From: Sphingobium scionense
GTDB lineage: Bacteria > Pseudomonadota > Alphaproteobacteria > Sphingomonadales > Sphingomonadaceae
NCBI RefSeq assembly: GCF_014197035.1
Contig: NZ_JACIEU010000023.1
Location: 1-43,073 of the forward strand
Direction: 5' to 3'
Length of the DNA stretch: 43,073 nucleotides
Every line of letters begins with the position of its first letter. Within the stretch, counting starts at the first letter, position 1. Position numbers and translations under genes: made by a program. The notes under the pieces were generated by a model. The model was not told the origin of the DNA. It saw nothing but the letters and a program-made list of their open reading frames with translations, and did not search any database. This document shows, one piece after another, positions 25,695 through 32,146 of the stretch.

Positions 25695-26330
25695 ATGACA
25701 ATCCGCAGCGGACTCGATGTGCAACCGCGCCTCATGGCGCTGCCCTCTCCGGGCCGGAAAACCGCCTCTGGGGGTCTGCAACCCTGGGCGCGCCGCCGCG
25801 TCAGGCGGATCGGCTCGCAACCCACGGTCGCGTCTGGGGAAAACCGCCCGCGCTACGACGTTGCGCGTCGGGGTGCTGTGTTGCCGCAAAAGAATCCTTG
25901 CGACGCTCCGCTGGATACCGGTGTCGGTTCAGCTAGGGCAGTGCTGGAAACTTTTGCGACAGGACTTGATGTTGCTACTGTGGGCTTGGCTGCTGGCGGA
26001 GTAACAGGGCCGTTAGCGCTAGGAACCAAGGCGCTCGGATATATTGCGGAAGCAGGCATCGGCGCAGTCAACGGGTATGACGCCTATGCGAATGGCAACT
26101 GGCAGCCGCTAGCTGCTCAAGGCGCCAGTCTGGGTGCTCGCCTTATCCCTGGCGGTAGAACTCTCCAGAACGGACTGAAGGCTGTCCGTGGTCCTACGGG
26201 ATTGCTGAGGAACTCCGCAGGCCAGTTCCGCTCTTCCTATTTGAATAATCCCGCCATCAAGGAAGTTGGAGATTTGGCCACCCAGAAGACAGCAGGCGGC
26301 TTAGTTGAGGGCGTGGTATGCAGGCCATGA
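25695..26330 (+). CDS. Orphan RHS tip B joined to element-end leader
   Basis: A 211-residue open frame. Residues 1-62 are the same element-end leader as at 19335. From LPQKNPCDAPLDTG on it is a different tip of about 147 residues, Gly/Ala-rich with hydrophobic stretches (TVGLAAGGVTGPLALGTKAL; GYIAEAGIGAVNGYDAYANG) and a C-terminal NPAIKEVGDLATQKTAGGLV. I recognise no enzyme motif; with a three-helix membrane immunity protein next, a membrane-acting toxin is plausible. Fusing the RHS gene at 13163 to this tip at 25883 would stay in frame (ETPQK-NPCD), so it is most simply the tip that preceded tip A. Base composition is lower in GC than the element before it. Confidence 0.65.
   Translation: MTIRSGLDVQPRLMALPSPGRKTASGGLQPWARRRVRRIGSQPTVASGENRPRYDVARRGAVLPQKNPCDAPLDTGVGSARAVLETFATGLDVATVGLAAGGVTGPLALGTKALGYIAEAGIGAVNGYDAYANGNWQPLAAQGASLGARLIPGGRTLQNGLKAVRGPTGLLRNSAGQFRSSYLNNPAIKEVGDLATQKTAGGLVEGVVCRP
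25883..25893. repeat. Tip-boundary core string, junction 3
   Basis: GCCGCAAAAGA preceded by TT, at the right end of the second unit. Identity with junctions 1 and 2 ends after this string, where the tip B sequence takes over. Confidence 0.7.
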
Positions 26331-26662
26331 TGAGGGAAATTATACTGATCGTCGCCATGGTCGGCATTGGGCTGCTAATATTGGCGAAGGGCGATAAGCA
26401 GATTGTCCACATATTGGAAGGAAAGCTGTTCCACCGAGATATGGATATGGAACAGGCCGCTGTTGTGTATAGAAAGCACAAGCGCTTCCTATCTATCATA
26501 TTGGTGACACTCGGCTTTGCTGCTATCGGTTTATCGATCATCTTGCTTACCAATGGCAGTCGGATGTTCCCCATTTCGGCTATCATTAGCCTCGTTCTAG
26601 TCGGCTTAGGTGCCTGGGACAGATTGCGATCATTTCGTGCCGCTGACCGCGAACTATCCTGA
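26327..26662 (+). CDS. Immunity-like membrane protein B
   Basis: A protein of about 111 residues with three hydrophobic helices: IILIVAMVGIGLLILA near 4-19, SIILVTLGFAAIGLSIILLT near 56-75, and FPISAIISLVLVGLGAW near 81-97. A charged segment (HRDMDMEQAAVVYRKHK) lies between the first and second. The ATG at 26327 overlaps the tip B stop as ATGA; an ATG at 26318 in the same frame would add three residues. Location and overlap argue for immunity to tip B. No family recognised. Confidence 0.7.
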   Translation: MMREIILIVAMVGIGLLILAKGDKQIVHILEGKLFHRDMDMEQAAVVYRKHKRFLSIILVTLGFAAIGLSIILLTNGSRMFPISAIISLVLVGLGAWDRLRSFRAADRELS

Positions 26663-26666
26663 ACCT

Positions 26667-26677
26667 TTGCCGCAAAG
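26667..26677. repeat. Tip-boundary core string, junction 4
   Basis: TTGCCGCAAAG: same TTGC-C-GCAA dyad, read Leu-Pro-Gln in the tip C frame. It begins shortly after the immunity B stop. Confidence 0.65.
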
Positions 26678-27080
26678 TGGCCCATTGCTCGACGGATACA
26701 AGCAATGCACGGCCCCGTTCCTCTGTAAAATCCCGAAACCGGACTACTGTTCGAACACCGATTTCAAGGTAGCCAAGGGTGCAGACACCGCTGGTAAGGC
26801 TCTAACCGCTGCCGGTGCCGTAGCAAACTTCATTCCTCACCCTGCTGCGAAAGTGGCTGGACGGGTTGCTGCTGGTGTCGGGGGTGCATTGTCGCTCGGT
26901 TCCAATGTATACTTGGCTCGCAACTATCCTGACGTCTCTCGCACCTCGTCCATTGCTGCTTCGATGACAGCGGGCGCGCTGATTGATCGAGCGGGAGCGG
27001 GGCCTGTGACGTCGATTGTTGGAGGGCAAGTAGCAGATACGGCTCTTGGAGCAGCGGGGCTTAGTGATCCATGCGACTAA
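26669..27080 (+). pseudogene. Orphan RHS tip C without its shell
   Basis: A tip of about 136 residues beginning LPQSGPLLDGYKQC at the core string. It has Cys-containing CTAPFLCKIPKPDYCSN, then Ala/Gly-rich hydrophobic segments (GKALTAAGAVANFIPHPAAK; VAGRVAAGVGGALSLGSNVY) and the end SDPCD. The open frame runs upstream to 26610 only by chance, through immunity B, so there is no authentic start. Ala/Gly-rich helices and a four-helix immunity protein suggest a membrane-active toxin. If joined to the RHS gene at the core, the reading frame is kept (PQ then SGP). It is best seen as a displaced, silent tip kept together with its immunity gene. Confidence 0.65.
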
Positions 27081-27448
27081 ATGCGAGCGCCCTTGGCGCA
27101 TACTTTCGACTGTTGATCGTAGTGATTGTCTCTGCGGCGCTAACTTATAATGCTCTTCCAGGCAGGCCAGGCGTATTGTCGATCATATCGATCACGCTAT
27201 CTGCATTGTTCGTGTTAGTATCAGAGGTGTATATAGCGAGGAGGTTGGACACCTCATATAGCAATGTTACCCGGTGGTTGTTTCACGTCAGTGTGATAAG
27301 CATAACTGCTTTGCTGTTATGCCTTTCTCCTTTATTTGAAGATGCTTGGCCGCTGGCTTACAAACCGTCGCTTGCGTTTCTCATAGCCTTCTCAATAGTC
27401 GCGTTGATACCCTTGATGTTCATAGCCGCCAAGCGCAGTGTATATTGA
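27071..27448 (+). CDS. Immunity-like membrane protein C
   Basis: A 125-residue protein with four predicted transmembrane helices: YFRLLIVVIVSAALTYNAL, ISITLSALFVLVSEVYIA, LFHVSVISITALLLCLSPL and LAFLIAFSIVALIPLMFIA. It begins inside the last codons of tip C (10-base overlap). Lower GC than neighbouring core genes. The immunity role is inferred from position and from its membrane nature. Confidence 0.7.
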   Translation: MRLNASALGAYFRLLIVVIVSAALTYNALPGRPGVLSIISITLSALFVLVSEVYIARRLDTSYSNVTRWLFHVSVISITALLLCLSPLFEDAWPLAYKPSLAFLIAFSIVALIPLMFIAAKRSVY

Positions 27449-27476
27449 TCTGACATGCCCGTGGTTGGATGGCCTG

Positions 27477-27487
27477 TTGCCGCAAAA
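27477..27487. repeat. Tip-boundary core string, junction 5
   Basis: TTGCCGCAAAA, read Leu-Pro-Gln-Asn. It opens the last tip module, 29 bases after the immunity C stop. Confidence 0.65.
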
Positions 27488-27842
27488 TGATGAAAATCAG
27501 GGCGAGCCAATCGCCGTAGCGGCTCAAAAAATCGCTATGTCTGGGAATGGGCCTTATACGCCTATTGATCCCAGACGTTACTTGGATGGAGACTATCCCC
27601 GTGTTGAGGGATGCATCAGGCTTGGCCATGAGTGTTTGGCGCAACCCTCAACCATTACACCAAATGGAAGGAGTCGGTGCATAGGGTTTGAGAAGTTGTG
27701 TCAAGCCGAATCTTTTTGGCGTCGCAGCCGAGCAAATGACAATCCGAATATGCAGAATATGGCCCTCTGCCATAACTATTCTTGTGTGAGAATTGGGCCT
27801 AATGGCAATGTGGTATTCTACGACAAGAGGTTTACCAATTAG
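27479..27842 (+). pseudogene. Orphan RHS tip D without its shell
   Basis: About 120 residues starting LPQNDENQGEPIAV. Unlike tips A-C it is polar and Cys-rich (GCIRLGHECL; SRCIGFEKLCQAES; ALCHNYSCVRIGPNGNVVFY), with no membrane-spanning stretch, so it is likely a soluble, perhaps disulfide-stabilised, effector. I cannot name its activity. An open frame extends back to 27438 into immunity C, which is chance. The neighbouring immunity candidate is also soluble, consistent with a cytoplasmic target. In-frame fusion to the RHS gene at the core string would be possible. Confidence 0.6.
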
Positions 27843-27845
27843 GAT

Positions 27846-28121
27846 TTGAAAATATTTGATTGGTCTTTCGAGTTTCCAAGGTCGGATGAGGTTGCGCTAG
27901 TTGACCAAGCATTTGGCAACGAAGCTGCACATTCATTCGCTCCAAGAATGGAGATTCTGGGGTATATTCTCAAAGAGCCCTCAGTGACGACCTGGAAGAA
28001 CATTAAGATTGTGCGGATCGACGTTTATGATCCGTCATCCGAAAAGGTTGTGGGGCGCGCCATTAGATTGGACTATGGCAACAAAGTAGACGACGCAATT
28101 CAGATCAATGATAGCGAATAG
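27846..28121 (+). CDS. Immunity-like soluble protein D
   Basis: A 91-residue acidic protein without membrane segments (MKIFDWSFEFPRSDEVALVD, later IKIVRIDVYDPSSEKVVGRA). The only upstream start is a TTG at 27846, three bases past the tip D stop; an ATG at 27948 would cut off a third of it. Position after tip D suggests its cognate immunity protein. No family recognised. It closes the RHS locus. Confidence 0.55.
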   Translation: MKIFDWSFEFPRSDEVALVDQAFGNEAAHSFAPRMEILGYILKEPSVTTWKNIKIVRIDVYDPSSEKVVGRAIRLDYGNKVDDAIQINDSE

Positions 28122-28133
28122 GCATGTGCCTGT

Positions 28134-28373
28134 TCAGTGAGTTGAGCGTCTCATAGGCCCGTGAGTATCTGATCCCGGCCCCTGTTGCGCAGGGGTGTAT
28201 CATTGAACCGCCATTGCGGTGAGTGAGACGGTGTGCCGCAGGTCCTGGGGTCACTACTGCACCTAAAGGGTAAGACCGTATGTCCGCTGCGCGACTGAGG
28301 GCGACTCTGCGCTTACACTGTGTTGGCGAGGGCGGCGCAGGTGCTGAGCCCTCGCTATCGCGGAGATGGTGTC
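28134..28373 (+). other. Possible IS110-type left end (non-coding)
   Basis: About 240 gene-free bases with a strong hairpin CCCCTG-TTGCG-CAGGGG (28177-28193), lying directly before an IS110-like start. In IS110 elements the DNA upstream of the recombinase gene encodes a structured bridge RNA, so this may be a remnant of one. I could not verify RNA structure or element ends. Confidence 0.35.
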
Positions 28374-28430
28374 ATGGATGAGCTACGAGAGGCGTTCGTC
28401 GGCATTGACGTTGCAAAGCTATGCAACGCC
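28374..28430 (+). pseudogene. IS110-family transposase, N-terminal remnant
   Basis: From the ATG at 28374 the reading MDELREAFVGIDVAKLCNA matches the start of IS110-family transposases (xxYVGIDVAKxxNA, with the first catalytic Asp of the RuvC-like DEDD fold in GIDVA). Similarity stops abruptly after about 19 residues, where the sequence changes into a VirB2-like fragment on the other strand. The element is therefore truncated and inactive. Confidence 0.6.
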
Positions 28431-28529
28431 AAACACGGCCACCGCCATGATTGCCACGATCGTAGCCATGGGGCCGAGAAGCAAATTCTGGAACCAGGAC
28501 GTGGCTGTCATGAGGGCATTGGACGGCAT
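28419..28529 (-). pseudogene. VirB2/TrbC-like pilin fragment
   Basis: On the minus strand, 36 codons read MPSNALMTATSWFQNLLLGP followed by MATIVAIMAVAVFGVA and a stop. The pattern W-[FL]-Q-x-LLGPxAT-hydrophobic matches the start of the mature VirB2/TrbC pilin, before its first membrane helix. The gene is cut where the IS110 remnant begins. It is a relic of a type IV secretion operon, consistent with the transfer genes at the left end of the window. Confidence 0.5.
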
Positions 28530-28757
28530 GAAAGGATGCTAGCCAAAACTATCCCTCTGAGCCAGTAGAGCTCGGCGCATGGATAAGTTTTCGCAATGCT
28601 CTGGTTGAGAGGTTAAGAGGCACGTAGCCGAGAGAATCGCTTCAGCCTGCTTCATGCGATCTCATCACGTTCGACCCAAAATGTGGGTTCTAACGTGGGA
28701 TCGATCTTCAGAAACTTTCGATTCTTCACACAGTCTCAAGGCGTTAAAGCGCTTGAC

Positions 28758-28832
28758 TGGTGACCCCTACGGGAATCGAACCCGTGTTTCAGCCGTGAGA
28801 GGGCCGCGTCCTAACCGCTAGACGAAGGGGCC
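28758..28832 (-). tRNA. tRNA-Glu (CTC)
   Basis: A 75-base cloverleaf including the encoded CCA. The acceptor GGCCCCT pairs with AGGGGTC, the anticodon arm is CGGCC-CTCTCAC-GGCTG with anticodon CTC, and the T-arm ACGGG-TTCGATT-CCCGT is standard. Its 3' end faces the accessory region to the left, the orientation expected if an island integrated at the tRNA 3' end. I found no second copy of the 3' end within the window. Confidence 0.93.
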
Positions 28833-28943
28833 AAATGTCGCATCGGCGACAGGCAGGGGCGAGCCTTTAGGCAGGGGCGGCGATGGCGTCAAGCGAAAGT
28901 GGCGAAAAGTTTCTGCCGGGGATGTTGCGCGGGCTATAGCCCA

Positions 28944-28975
28944 TAAAAAACCACCCCATGCGATGCACGGGGTGG
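28944..28975 (-). terminator. Rho-independent terminator
   Basis: On the minus strand CCACCCC...GGGGTGG forms a 7-bp GC stem followed by TTTTTTATGG. It lies between the SapC-like gene and the tRNA-Glu gene and would end transcription of the former. Confidence 0.7.
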
Positions 28976-29066
28976 CCAGGTTCAGGGAGGAGACGCCTCC
29001 AAGGGGAGGCGCCCTATACGACACACCCGAAAGGGGGGCAGGTGCATCGCATGCAACAGAAATAGA

Positions 29067-29105
29067 ACAGGGCGAGGCTGCTTTCAAGAGCAAGCCCCGC
29101 CCTGT
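29067..29105 (-). terminator. GC-rich hairpin after the SapC-like gene
   Basis: ACAGGGCG-A-GGCT and AGCC-C-CGCCCTGT pair in a long stem just beyond the stop at 29143. On the minus strand it is followed by TCTATTT, a weak T-run. It may be a first terminator or a transcript-stabilising hairpin. Confidence 0.45.
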
Positions 29106-29142
29106 GCCGATATATTTGCGATTAACGGAGTTAATCTTTCTT

Positions 29143-29931
29143 TCAGGCGTCTGCCGACGCCAGCGCGGCCGGCACGGTGATCGGACCCTTGCCCTGGCTG
29201 ACCTGGCCTTCGAAGATCTCGCGCATCAGCTGCAGCGAGAAGAGATGCGCATGGATCAGCGGCAGCAGGCCGTTCTGGTTGATCTTGCGCAGCTGGTCGC
29301 CGCGCAGGTCGCGCAGCTTTTCCTCGTTCACCATGCGGAAACCGCGATAGACGAAGGGCTGTTCGTTGTTGGGCGTCTGGATCGCGACTTCGCCGTCCAT
29401 CAGCAGGTCCATTTCGGCCAGATCCTTCATGAACTGGCCGGTGCGGGCGGCAGCCTGCTCGAAATCCTCGCAGAATTTCAGGATGCCCTTGGTCACGTCG
29501 GTCGGCTGGCCATTTTCGAACAGGACCGGGCCGTCGCCTTCGGTACCGATCGCCTTGCTGGTCGGATCGAAGCAGAGCGAGAGTTCATCGCTGTCGGGGC
29601 GCAGCTTGGCCAGCATCCAGGGATAGCGACGGACATAGGCCGGAACATAGGCGGGGCCGCGCAGCTTGCCTTCGTCGTCGACGAAGACGTTAACGCCTTC
29701 ATTGAGGCCCATCAGCGCGAGCGGAACCGAATCCTGGCCGGCCGAGAAGATGATCGGTACGAAGCGCTGGGCCGAGACGAATTCGTCGATCGTCAGCGGC
29801 ACGGCATGCTGGGTCACCAGGAACGGGGCGGCGTCGACCGGCTGGGTGCGATAATCCGCATGATCGACGGTGCTGAGCGGGATCAGGTCGTTATAGAAGA
29901 TGGGGAGGCTGTTCGCGGGCGCGCTGGCCAT
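29143..29931 (-). CDS. SapC family protein
   Basis: A 262-residue protein matching the SapC family common in sphingomonads. Features are PLSTVDHADYRTQPVDAAPF near the N-terminus, EFVSAQRFVPIIFSAG near 50-65, YVPAYVRRYPWMLAKL near 95-112, the CFDPTSKAI segment near 120, and a helical C-terminal part (RKINQNGLLPLIHAHLFSLQ). The name comes from a Campylobacter S-layer region; the molecular role is not established, and it is not the SapC peptide permease. It is a monocistronic gene followed by two hairpins. No signal peptide is seen. Confidence 0.85.
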   Translation of the reverse strand: MASAPANSLPIFYNDLIPLSTVDHADYRTQPVDAAPFLVTQHAVPLTIDEFVSAQRFVPIIFSAGQDSVPLALMGLNEGVNVFVDDEGKLRGPAYVPAYVRRYPWMLAKLRPDSDELSLCFDPTSKAIGTEGDGPVLFENGQPTDVTKGILKFCEDFEQAAARTGQFMKDLAEMDLLMDGEVAIQTPNNEQPFVYRGFRMVNEEKLRDLRGDQLRKINQNGLLPLIHAHLFSLQLMREIFEGQVSQGKGPITVPAALASADA

Positions 29932-30047
29932 GATGTTGTTCCGTCCTGTTAGAGAGCGCGCAAGGCTTGCGTCGCTGATCCGAATATGGGCCTGACGGGA
30001 TAATCGGAGCTATCCCGCTAGGCAATCGCTTTGTGGATGGGTTGCGC

Positions 30048-31502
30048 TCAACCCTCGTCGGGGCGGGGGATGAGCTTGTCGGGGTTCATGATGCCGTCGG
30101 GGTCGAAGGCCGCCTTGATCGCGCGCAACGCGTGGATGCGCGCGGGACTGGCAAGTCGGCCGAGTTCGGCGCGCTTCATCTGGCCGATGCCATGTTCGGC
30201 CGAGATCGAACCGCCGGCGGCGACCACGGCGTCATGGACGAAGGCGTTGATCGCCTGGCCCTGTGCGGTGATCCAGGCCGGTCCGTCGCTGGTGCCCCTG
30301 GGCGCGCGGACGTGGAAATGGACATTGCCGTCGCCCAGATGGCCGAAGGAGGAGGCGGAGGTGCCGGGGAAGGCGACTTCCGCCGCCGCTGCTGCCTCCG
30401 TCATGAAGGCCGGCATGCGCGGAACTGGCACGCTGATATCATATTGCAGGGCTGGTCCCTGCGCCTTTTCCGATTCCGACAAGGATTCGCGGATGCGCCA
30501 GAAGGCGTCTGCCTGCGCCTCGCTGGCGGCGATGGCGGCGTCGATCGCGATACCGCGCTCCAGCGCCAGGCCGAGTGCCCCTTCCAGCCGCTCGGTTGGA
30601 CCGGGTTCGCGCATGTCGCCATGGTCGACCTCGACCAGCACATGCCAGGGGGTGCGGGTCTCGATCGGGGAGCGCGTGCCGGGGATATGGGACAGGACAT
30701 GACCCAGGCCATCGTCGGCAATCACCTCGAACCCCTCGACGCTGTCGCCAAGTTCGCTTTCGACCAGGCGCAGCAGGGCGAGGGCGTCGGCCGGCGTCTG
30801 AACACCGATCCAGCCGACCGCGCGAGCGGCGATGGCCGGAACGAGCCGAAGGGTAGCTGCGGTAATGACGCCCAGCGTACCCTCCGCTCCGATCAGCAAC
30901 TGTTTGATATCATAGCCGCGATTATCCTTTTTGAGTGCGTCGAGTCCGTCGAAGATGCTGCCGTCGGGCAGCACAGCCTCTATGCCTTCGACGAGTGCGC
31001 GCATCGTGCCGTGACGCAGCACCTGGGTGCCGCCGGCATTGGTCGAGACCAGGCCGCCGATCGTTGCCGATCCCTTGGCGCCCAGGCTTAGCGGAAAGCG
31101 GCGACCGGCCGCTTCGGCGGCATCATGCAGGTTGGCGAGGATGACGCCTGCCTCGCACACCGCCAGATTGTCGTCGGTCGACAGGCTGCGGATCTGGTTC
31201 ATGCGGCGGAGTGAAAGGATCAACGCTGATCCGTCGGCCGGTGGGGTCGCCCCGCCGACCATCGAGGTGTTGCCGCCCTGTGGTACGAGTGCAATGCGCA
31301 GTTCCGCCGCCAGCGCGACGCAGTCGGCCACTTCGCGCGTTGTGGCGGGCGACAGGATCGCGCGCGCGGCGCCATGATAGCGCCCGCGCCAGTCGCTCAC
31401 CCACGGTGAGATATCGTCGGGATCGGTCATGATCCCCTTGGGACCGAGTATGGCGGCAAAGCGTTGGATGGCATCCTGCTCGATTGTGGCTTGTTCTGTC
31501 AT
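30048..31502 (-). CDS. FAD-linked oxidase, D-2-hydroxyglutarate/D-lactate dehydrogenase type
   Basis: A 484-residue flavoprotein. The N-terminal PCMH-type FAD domain has LVPQGGNTSMVGGATP (near 75-90), SLGAKGSATIGGLVSTNAGG (near 140-160) and QLLIGAEGTLGVITAATLRL (near 210-230). The C-terminal oxidase domain contains SFGHLGDGNVHFHVRAP (metal/substrate-binding His residues, near 375-392) and SAEHGIGQMKRAEL (near 430), ending FDPDGIMNPDKLIPR. This layout fits the D2HGDH/GlcD family, which oxidises D-2-hydroxy acids and passes electrons to an electron carrier. The substrate cannot be fixed from sequence. It is a stand-alone gene, divergent from the small exported protein gene at 31580. Confidence 0.88.
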   Translation of the reverse strand: MTEQATIEQDAIQRFAAILGPKGIMTDPDDISPWVSDWRGRYHGAARAILSPATTREVADCVALAAELRIALVPQGGNTSMVGGATPPADGSALILSLRRMNQIRSLSTDDNLAVCEAGVILANLHDAAEAAGRRFPLSLGAKGSATIGGLVSTNAGGTQVLRHGTMRALVEGIEAVLPDGSIFDGLDALKKDNRGYDIKQLLIGAEGTLGVITAATLRLVPAIAARAVGWIGVQTPADALALLRLVESELGDSVEGFEVIADDGLGHVLSHIPGTRSPIETRTPWHVLVEVDHGDMREPGPTERLEGALGLALERGIAIDAAIAASEAQADAFWRIRESLSESEKAQGPALQYDISVPVPRMPAFMTEAAAAAEVAFPGTSASSFGHLGDGNVHFHVRAPRGTSDGPAWITAQGQAINAFVHDAVVAAGGSISAEHGIGQMKRAELGRLASPARIHALRAIKAAFDPDGIMNPDKLIPRPDEG

Positions 31503-31579
31503 GGGACATGCTATGCCTCGGAATTCATCGACGGTTCAACCGTTGGCCGATAGCTTGCCACTCCCAAAAGGGGTTCCGC

Positions 31580-32011
31580 TTGGTTCATACCATCCTGATG
31601 CTGCTTGCAGCGCCTGCTGCCGACCCGGTGCAATGGGCGCAGTTGACGATCGAGCAGCGCGTGATCATTCGTGTTCCGATGGCCAAGGGGCGTGCGCCGA
31701 CGCGAGTCGTGCCCAAGAATGACGAGCGCTGGGAAGAGAAGAAGGGGCCACGCTGCGTGGCGTTGCGGTCGATTCGCGGGGCCAGCATCGTGGTATCAAA
31801 TGGTATCGATCTGGTCCTGGCGGACAGGCATCGTTATCGGGCCAGGCTGGAGCGGGGGTGCGACTCCGCCAGCTTTTACTCGGGCTTCTATGTCGAACCG
31901 GACGAGGATGGGTCGCTCTGTTCAGGCCGGGACGAGCTGCAGGCCCGCAGCGGCGCAAGCTGCGCGATCGACAGCTTCAAGCGGCTGGTGGAAGCCGAAC
32001 CTGAAGATTGA
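31580..32011 (+). CDS. Small exported protein, unknown function
   Basis: About 143 residues from a TTG at 31580, preceded by AAAAGGGG six bases upstream; a longer frame starting at 31484 would run through the divergent promoter region. The N-terminus (VHTILMLLAAPAADPVQWAQ) looks like a very short signal peptide or signal anchor. The body holds IEQRVIIRVPMAKGR and CVALRSIRGASIVVSNGIDL, then VLADRHRYRARLERGCDSAS with FYSGFYVEPDEDG and Cys residues that could pair. I recall similar unnamed conserved sphingomonad proteins. Function unknown. Confidence 0.65.
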   Translation: MVHTILMLLAAPAADPVQWAQLTIEQRVIIRVPMAKGRAPTRVVPKNDERWEEKKGPRCVALRSIRGASIVVSNGIDLVLADRHRYRARLERGCDSASFYSGFYVEPDEDGSLCSGRDELQARSGASCAIDSFKRLVEAEPED

Positions 32012-32146
32012 GCACGCAAAAAAGCATATGCCCAATGGGCGAATTTGCGCGATTTCCTTGACAAGGTGCTGATATTTCCGCAAGGCGCGCGCGATTTCTG
32101 TCTCGTCTTTGCGGCGACCAGAGCACCTCCTGTCCCGGACATTTGA

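Larger units (their letters stand above)
19523..25882. repeat. 6360-bp tandem unit, copy 2
   Basis: Second direct copy of the tip A-immunity-XRE-primase-recombinase unit. It ends immediately before the third GCCGCAAAAGA string, after which a different tip (B) begins. All genes have the same lengths and protein sequences as copy 1, pointing to very recent duplication or insertion. Confidence 0.9.

Noticed and set aside
28374..28568. An intact small gene encoding an 82-residue His-rich protein
   Set aside because: Only its first 19 residues match anything (IS110). The His-rich part is the antisense of a VirB2-like fragment.
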